From Chaenocephalus aceratus (Eukaryota > Chordata > Actinopteri > Perciformes > Channichthyidae): a DNA stretch of 64,000 nucleotides. Below, in pieces: positions 57,864-64,000 of this stretch. The DNA lies in the NCBI GenBank assembly GCA_023974075.1, contig CM043793.1, positions 3,234,001 through 3,298,000 of the forward strand, written 5' to 3'. Each line of letters begins with the position of its first letter. Within the stretch, counting starts at the first letter, position 1. The notes beneath the pieces were generated by a model that searched no databases, was not told the DNA's origin, and saw only the letters and a program-made list of their open reading frames with translations. The position numbers were made by a program, and so were the translations under genes.

Positions 57864-58638
57864 ATGGCGCATTTCCATTGCAGGGCCTCGCTCGGCTTAG
57901 TACGGTATAGTTAGGCCTTGTTAGGCCTTGTTAGGCCCGGCTCACTTTATGCTGCGTTTCCATTACAGTTTAAGAACTGGGGCAGTAACTATAGTAACGC
58001 AGTGTAGGCGGAGCCGTGACGTCATCTTCAATGCGAACCACAGAAAAACAACACAGCCGTTAGCTCTTAGCCCTCAGAGCTCACAGCTCCTCATACCTGT
58101 TCAGAAACTAGACAAGAGTTAAACAAGTACAAACCACAGACGGCCTGTGTCATGGTGAATACAGTCGCTGGTTTATTTATGTCTGTATAGGCCGTTGTCG
58201 TGAGTGTGGACGGTCGGAGCATATACAACGTTAGCTTAGCCAATCTCATTTAGAAAACAGGCATTTTAAAAGGTGTTTCTCTGCCGTCTGTCTGCAGACT
58301 TGTCAAAGCATTAATTCATGGTGTTTCCTAACCGGTATCAGTATGTTGTTACTTTGGCATCATTTTATAACGTGTATTACAATTAAATCACGGTCAAATA
58401 TGTTCATCTTGTTGTAGTTGTAGCCCCCTTGCCAGAGATTCTCTCTCTAGTTTAGCATACTCAGCCCGACTCAGCCTGGTTGTTGGCCCGCTAAGAACCT
58501 CGATTTTATGGGGCCAGAAAAACTGTGAAATAGTACCCGCTAGCCGGAACTACGCCAAGTGGAAACGCAACCAAAAACGGGTGGCGCATGTCACGGCAGG
58601 CTTAAAGCGAGCTCCGCGCTGTAGTGGAAATGCGCCAT
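57864..58638. mobile_element. DNA element with atggcgcatttcca ends
   Basis: The left end atggcgcatttccattgcag and right end (ctgtagtggaaatgcgccat) are inverted repeats. A second inner pair (gcgtttccattacag/aagtggaaacgcaacc) lies about 80 bp inside each end. At 775 bp it has no transposase. An inverted, truncated copy is at 61730-62065. Confidence 0.8.
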
Positions 58639-59969
58639 CAGTTGCATGGTTCATGTCAGAGTGATGCATGAGGACAGGTCTATTATATGCTGTGTTAAGT
58701 GGAATAAGTTATAATATAAATGCTCTTTGACAAACAACATGCCAATACGTTTGAAAGTATAAGTTTAAAGTTAAAAGTTTGTTTTCATGTGAGAAGATTG
58801 ACATGAAAAATTAATCCTGACAGCCTCACTACTATTCCTCTTTCTAAAACTGCAAATTGTCAATTTAAAATGTCCCATTCTGTACAGGTAAAATAAACAA
58901 CAACATGTTGATTACTCAGCTTCAGTGGTGCCAGATAAGAAAGAGCCAGGTTAGCTGCCCCCCCTGCTTCCAGGCAGTGAGCTATTCAATAAATACCCAG
59001 GAGCCAGCAGATCAGTTTAGGATGTTTCCTCTTTTTCATTCAATTTCATTGTAAAACTGAAATACCAACAAAACACACATTTAGAAGGTGTTGCTTGATT
59101 TATGTCACAATAACACTCAATCATTTACAATATATGAAATCAATCCAAGTGATTTAAAACAATTTTGCATAATGCACATCCCCGAGAAAACACAAATACA
59201 GTGTTTATTGAGTCAAGGCTGTTCAAATACAAATATCTAATAGAATTACAGACTTCTTTAGTTATGCACAAAGCAAAAGACAGAATACTACCAGAGAAAA
59301 TATACAAAACAAATGTGTTCTAACTTCAGAGGATGAGCAACATAGAAGGAAATGTAACTTTAAGAACCAGTTTAAAGCAGATGTGTATCTCTGTAGTTGG
59401 CGTATAACTGTGGAGTTCCTTACAAATGATTTAAAGGGCTGTATGAACATCTTTAGGTTTAAGGGAATGTATAAAGAAAGAATAAATAGACAGTATGAAG
59501 ATGAGGGTAGATTTAAAATAAGGGGCAGGTAAAATAAGATGTTCTTCGGCCTGCTCTTTCCGCCATGGGCTACAAACATCTGCATGCACTATATGTTTTC
59601 TATAACAATGGACTTATGCTTGTGTGTCCTCACCAATGGGAGTCTCTTACAACAGAAGTATTTGTTCAAAGGCTTCTTTTTAAACCACAAATGGACGAGT
59701 AGATTGGACCACAAAGTTAGAAAACCACAACGTTACAACAATGTGCAAAGTTGTAAGAGAATACGTCTAAATGTGACTTTGGTTGAGCTTCTATTGCCTT
59801 TTACACAGCCATAACTCCAATGTTCTTCTTTGATGAGACACTCAGCCATTACGGCAGAACAGTGGCTGATCTGTGGGTGTACTGCTGAGGGATCACATCT
59901 ATCACATTACACACCTGTGCTGTTGTTCTTCAGCTGAAAGGCAAGGTCACATTTCACAGTGAAGGGACT

Positions 59970-60006
<37 letters not shown>

Positions 60007-60069
60007 CACACAGCCTCATGTCGTTGGTGATTAATGGCTACAGTATTTCTCCACCTAGTCCACTGAGGG
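58639..60069. other. non-coding stretch with (CA)n
   Basis: (CA)n at 59970-60004. Minus-strand frame 59262-59585 has no domain. Nothing else is recognised. Confidence 0.4.
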
Positions 60070-60261
60070 AAATGTGTGGCGTAGTGGGTTAGTGCATTGG
60101 TGTTTGGATCAGGGGAGCACAGGTTCAAACCCCACTGCAGTCAGCATGTCATTGTGTCCCTGGGCAAGACACCAAATGGCTCCTGTGGGGATTGTCCACA
60201 GTATTGAGTATGTAAGTCGCTTTGGATAAAAGCGTCTAACAAGTGACACGTAATGTAATGT
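60070..60261 (+). mobile_element. tRNA-derived SINE
   Basis: The A box TGGCGTAGTGGG (60077-60088) and B box GGTTCAAACC (60122-60131) are spaced as in a tRNA gene (internal pol III promoter). The body runs cactgcagtcagcatgtcat, tgtggggattgtccacagta; the tail gtcgctttggataaaagcgt ends in cgtaatgtaatgtag. The LINE-like tail suggests mobilisation by a partner LINE (inference). Confidence 0.9.
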
Positions 60262-60664
60262 AGTTCTTGGCAGAAGTAAAGTGCCGTTTTCGTCACTGAC
60301 TTTATGAGCAGCATCACGCTTGTTGTTAGGCAGAAAATGGTTGGTTGAGGTTAAGTATTAGACCCATCTTCCAGTCTCATCTCGTGCCTCAAGTAAATGT
60401 TAAGCCATGCATCCTCATCTTGTTGTGAGCTACAGAGACGGATTATTTGAAACACATTGAAGATTATAGAAACAGGATTACGGACTATCTGACCTGAACG
60501 CACATGTCCTGTTACTGAACGCTGCTAATTTATTTCTTCTTTGTACATTTGCTGTTGTTTTTACTTTTATGTTTAAAAAATGTATGCCGTTTGATTTATC
60601 TTGTTCACGTTTTGCTTGTAGTCTGTTGCTTTCTCTTTCATGTAATACTTTAAACTGCTTTTCA
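60262..60664. other. non-coding stretch, no gene seen
   Basis: AT-rich sequence between the SINE and the next repeat. No structure was recognised. Confidence 0.4.
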
Positions 60665-60965
60665 CAGGACCCCCTTGTAAAATAATTCTACATTTAAATG
60701 AATTATTAGCAGGATACAAATGTTAGTAAAAACCTAAAAAGATCATATAGTGCTTGTTGTAAAGGATCAGATGTTCTCTCTTCTCTGTCAGCTGTTCTGT
60801 TCTGTAGGATAATACTTTAAGTGTGAATCTATACGTCTACTGCCTGAATCTGCTTCATGGTTTTCACTTTCTTTGCTTCATTTGTTCTGTTTTTAATTCA
60901 GCAGGTGAACCTATATGTTCATAGAATAGTGTGTGTGAGCTTAACTGTGTGTGTTAAACTAAAAC
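60665..60965 (+). repeat. dispersed repeat shared with 28790, 33826 and 37690
   Basis: Contains ctaaaaagatcatatagtgc, aaggatcagatgttctctct and gcttcatggttttcactttc, seen in inverted form at 37690-38015 and partly at 33826-33925, and in direct form at 28790-28890. It lies inside the outer hAT-like element at 28661, so it may be part of that family. Confidence 0.75.
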
Positions 60966-61729
60966 GGAGCATTTTCTGTCAGCTCAAATTTGATTTCTGC
61001 TTTTTTAAACTGTAGCATGTGCTCATGTGTTTCATTGTTGGTGTATAAGCTGAATATGCTTCATGAAAGGCAGATTTTCCTATAAATCAAATCTCTGATT
61101 AGAGGACACATTTTTGATTGATTTTCTAGATATCTTGGTTTCTTCTTCATATTTGTTGTCTTACTTATCAGTAGTTGTATCAGAATACAGTTTCAAAGTA
61201 ACCATCTTAACAATTCAAGGAGTAACAATGGAGTTATATAGCGGCTTTACACTGTAGACTACGTACTATAGACTCTTACTATTTATAAGAATAAAAACAT
61301 CTGGCATGTGTAATTCTACCAAATGGTCGCATACTCTGTCATCATCAAAATATTCTTTATTAATGCTGCATTGCACACTCTCGGTCAAAACGTCCTTATT
61401 TTCACTGACAGTTCATATATTGTATATATTAGACTGAACCCTTTATGACTTTTGTTGTTGTAATATCTTAGGATTTGATGATGTTCCTATTTCGGCTGCT
61501 TTTGTGACTTTTTCTTCTTAGAGTTCTTGCTCTGCTTTTAGTGGGGTTAAACAAGAGTTGAGTTGATCAACCATGACTGAGGCCACCTAGTGAAAATGTA
61601 TTTCTCCAATTTCCATCTGCACCACACATGCCCGCAAGCCTCTGGCAATAAACTTAAAAGTCAGACACTGCCCTTGTGCTGAATGGCTTTGAGCTATGCA
61701 CCAATAGTTCACATAAATAAAGCCCTCTA
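60966..61729. other. non-coding stretch, no gene seen
   Basis: No exon-like or repeat-boundary signals were found. AT-rich. Confidence 0.4.
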
Positions 61730-62065
61730 ATGGCGCATTTCTACTACAGCGCGGAGCGCGGTTTAAGCGTGCCGTGCCGTGCCCAGCCCGTTTTTGGTTG
61801 CGTTTCCACTACAGTAGGTGTAGTTCCGGCTAGCGGGTACTTTTTCATAGTTTTCTGGCTCTCCGAAATCGAGGTTCTTTCCGGGCCAACAACCGGGCTG
61901 AGTATGCTAAACTAGTGAGAGAATCGCTGGCAACTACAACAAAATGAACATATTTTACCGTGATTTAATTGTAATACACGTTTCAAAATGATGCAGAAGT
62001 AACAACATACTGATACCACTTAGTACAAACCATGAATTAATGCTTCGACAAGTCTGCAGACAAGA
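61730..62065 (-). mobile_element. truncated inverted copy of the 57864 element
   Basis: Begins atggcgcatttctactacag and follows the reverse complement of 58638 backwards through ccggctagcgggtact, gaacatattttaccgtgatt and gtctgcagacaag. It breaks off at the poly-T of the L1 fragment. Confidence 0.85.
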
Positions 62066-62066
62066 C

Positions 62067-63083
62067 TTTTTTTTTTCCTCGTCTCTAACTGAGATCCGCA
62101 TTCGAGCAGGGAATAGAAGTCCATAGCGAACTCCCTGACGTCCTCGTAGCATCTTTCTCACGTCCGTGAATGCAGCTCTGGCTTTAGCAACGTTGTTGGT
62201 ATAGTCAGGGAAGATGGCTATCCGTTTTCCATTGTAGTTGAGTGGGGCTCTGTCTCGGGCTCTTCAAAGCACCTCCGCTGCGTCTCCGTCATTGTGCAGC
62301 TTGGCGATAATGACCCGTGGTCAATCCCCCGGCTTCCACTTCATAATTGTTCGGTGTGATCGGTCAATTTTGATGTCTCGGTCAAGATGTAGTGCTTCTT
62401 TGAGAAGTTTGGAAATAGCTTCGGGAGTGCTCGAGTCTGGCTGCTCATCTACGCCTACTATACAAATATTCCCCCTCCTCATCCTACCTTCCATGTCTTC
62501 ACTCTTTTCTTGAAGCTCTTTGACTTGGCTTTTCAGGGTAGTTAAAACAGTTTGTAGTGAGTTTACTTCGTCAGACCATGTTGACAGTCCTTCCCCTACG
62601 TCCTTAATGTCTCCCTTCATTTGATCCATTTCAGGCCGAATTGCAATTGTGTTGGTGGTGATTTCTGACCTGACAGCCTGTAGTTCACTTTTGAGGAGGC
62701 CAAATTCCTTTGCAAGGGCATTCTTCACTTCTTCCTGTAACATATTAGCCAAGTCTCCCCTCAGGGACGACAGGACGTCTGCCTTGATCTTTTCAGCAGT
62801 CATACCTGTGGCTTCGGTCCGGACAGGTGGCGCTCCGTTACGGTTGGCTGGAGTACCCTGCGCCGGAGATTGTTCAGGCCTTTTCTTAAATTTGTACTTC
62901 CGGAGATTTGCCGCCATCAAAGTCGGAATTTCTGACTTAGTTAAGGTTATAATATCTTTAAGCTTCTATTAGTGAGGTTTTATCTGGTTTTGATGTGAAT
63001 AACGCCGTTTAGGTATAAAACTCTGCAGGATCTCTGAAAAATACGTCTCACTCCATACCCTGCTCACTAGCGCCACGATCCAG
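62067..63083 (-). pseudogene. L1/Tx1-type LINE ORF1 fragment with 5' UTR
   Basis: On the minus strand a ~165-bp leader precedes ATG at 62917 (MAANLRKYKFKKRPEQSPAQ). A coiled-coil-like region (EKIKADVLSSLRGDLANMLQ ... LKSQVKELQEKSEDMEGRM) and the start of the RNA-binding domain (RRGNICIVGVDEQ) follow, then the C-terminal domain (KRIAIFPDYTNNVAKARAAF, TDVRKMLRGRQGVRYGLLFP). Two in-frame TGA codons (62321-62323, 62264-62266) replace what look like arginine CGA codons. The sequence stops at RMRISVRDEE followed by 10 A (minus), before ORF2. ORF1 proteins of this class bind LINE RNA as trimers. Whether the A run is a true tail or a chance junction is open. Confidence 0.85.
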
Positions 63084-63090
63084 AGGTTTT

Positions 63091-64000
63091 AGCCAACTAT
63101 AGACCTATTTCTAATCTTCCATTCCTCTCAAACATTCTTGAGAAAGCTGTCGCAAAACAGTTGTGTGATTACTTACAGTAAAAAACAATGATTTATTTGA
63201 AGATTTTCAGTCTGGCTTTAGAACACATCATAGCACAGAGACAGCTCTTGTTAAAGTCACAAATGACCTTCTAATAGCCTCAGACAAAGGACTTGTTTCT
63301 ACTCTTGTCCTGCTCGATCTCAGTGCTGCATTTGATACTATCGACCATTATATCCTATTGCAAAGACTAGAGCACTTAGTTGGCATAAAGGGAACTGCTT
63401 TAGGCTGGTTTAGGTCCTATCTATCTGAACGCTCTCAGTTTGTGTGTGTCAACGATGAATCTTCCACGCAAACCAAAGTTAACCATGGAGTGCCACAGGG
63501 CTCAGTGCTCGGACCTATTTTGTTCACATTATATATGCTTCCGTTAGGCAATATTATAAGGAATCACTCTGTACATTTTCATTGCTATGCGGATGATACT
63601 CAACTATATTTATCAATCAAGCCTGATGAAACCATTCATCTAAATACAATTCAAGACTGCCTCAAGGACTTAAAAACGTGGATGACCTTACATTTTTTTT
63701 ATGTTAAATACGGCCAAAACTGAAGTTATTGTACTCGGCCCAAATTATCTACGAAACAAATTATCTAAAGATATACTAACTATGGATGGCATTCATTTAG
63801 CCTCCAGTGAGACTGTAAGGAATCTTGGTGTTATATTTAATCAGGATTTATCCTTTAACGCCCACATAAAATTAATCTCTAGGACCGCCTTCTTTCATCT
63901 ACGTAACATTGCAAAAATCAGGCATATCTTGCCTCAAAACGATGCAGAGAAACTAGTCCATGCATTTCTTACTTCAAGGCTGGATTATTGTAACTCTTTA
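63091..64000 (+). pseudogene. L2-like LINE reverse transcriptase, partial, runs off the window
   Basis: The first recognisable block is NYRPISNLPFLSNILEKAVA, where a 5' truncation begins. A stop and frameshift near 63180 separate it from [20 protein letters not shown]. The catalytic motifs are [13 protein letters not shown] (first aspartates), [17 protein letters not shown] and the YADDTQLYL core. A poly-T expansion near 63690 shifts the frame before [13 protein letters not shown]; the C-terminal part SETVRNLGVIFNQDLSFNAH and LTSRLDYCNSL follows to the edge. The motif set is that of CR1/L2-clade elements. At least two frameshifts make it inactive. The element's 3' end lies outside the window. 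Confidence 0.92.

Noticed and set aside
60077..60150. Functional tRNA gene
   Set aside because: A and B boxes are present but no cloverleaf can be folded confidently, and a SINE body and tail follow.

Overview
The window is eukaryotic and most likely from a ray-finned (teleost) fish. The basis is long (GT)n/(CA)n tracts, Tc1, PIF/Harbinger-like and several hAT families, L2-like and L1/Tx1-like LINEs, a tRNA-derived SINE with the 'gtcgctttggataaaagcgtc'-type tail, and interstitial CCCTAA repeats. I cannot name the species. No complete host gene was recognised: the only clear protein-coding sequences belong to transposable elements, all of them broken. A few splice-like or promoter-like signals (2029, 9482, 39117, 39418-39512 and 56443) are listed at low confidence, so the window probably lies in an intergenic or intronic region.

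Layout. 1-4045: single-copy-like sequence with microsatellites. 4046-8431: a TTAA-flanked element whose terminal ~57 bp has been amplified into an array of about 69 units with higher-order structure; two more copies of the element lie at 40111-40390 and 53398-53827. 10535-16690: a large broken inverted repeat invaded by a 3.6-kb element (11007-14565), which itself carries MITEs, an hAT derivative and a LINE tail. 17878-18595, 21981-23325 and 57864-58638: elements with terminal inverted repeats. 19537-19609: interstitial telomeric repeat. 24188-25767: LINE fragment and nested Tc1 elements. 28661-31103: one element containing two further hAT elements, each with a perfect 8-bp target duplication. 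32521-33154: MITE-like element and GT-flanked repeat. 35586-35754: 27-bp tandem repeat.

41385-47762 is the richest locus. It is an almost complete hAT transposon with a three-exon transposase gene. Intron 1 carries a gutted LTR retrotransposon (41742-42598) and a SINE remnant (43101-43270). Exon 3 is split by another hAT element (44190-45251). Removing that element and one copy of its 8-bp duplication makes the transposase frame continuous.

48189-57472 is mainly quiet single-copy sequence with AT-rich, motif-dense stretches that look like conserved non-coding DNA, plus a MITE and a TTAA element. 60070-64000 holds a SINE, an L1 fragment containing only ORF1 (minus strand) and an L2-like reverse transcriptase that runs off the right edge.

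Most of the recoverable biology is a history of nested transposition. Several elements can be ordered in time because a second copy in the same window shows the empty site.
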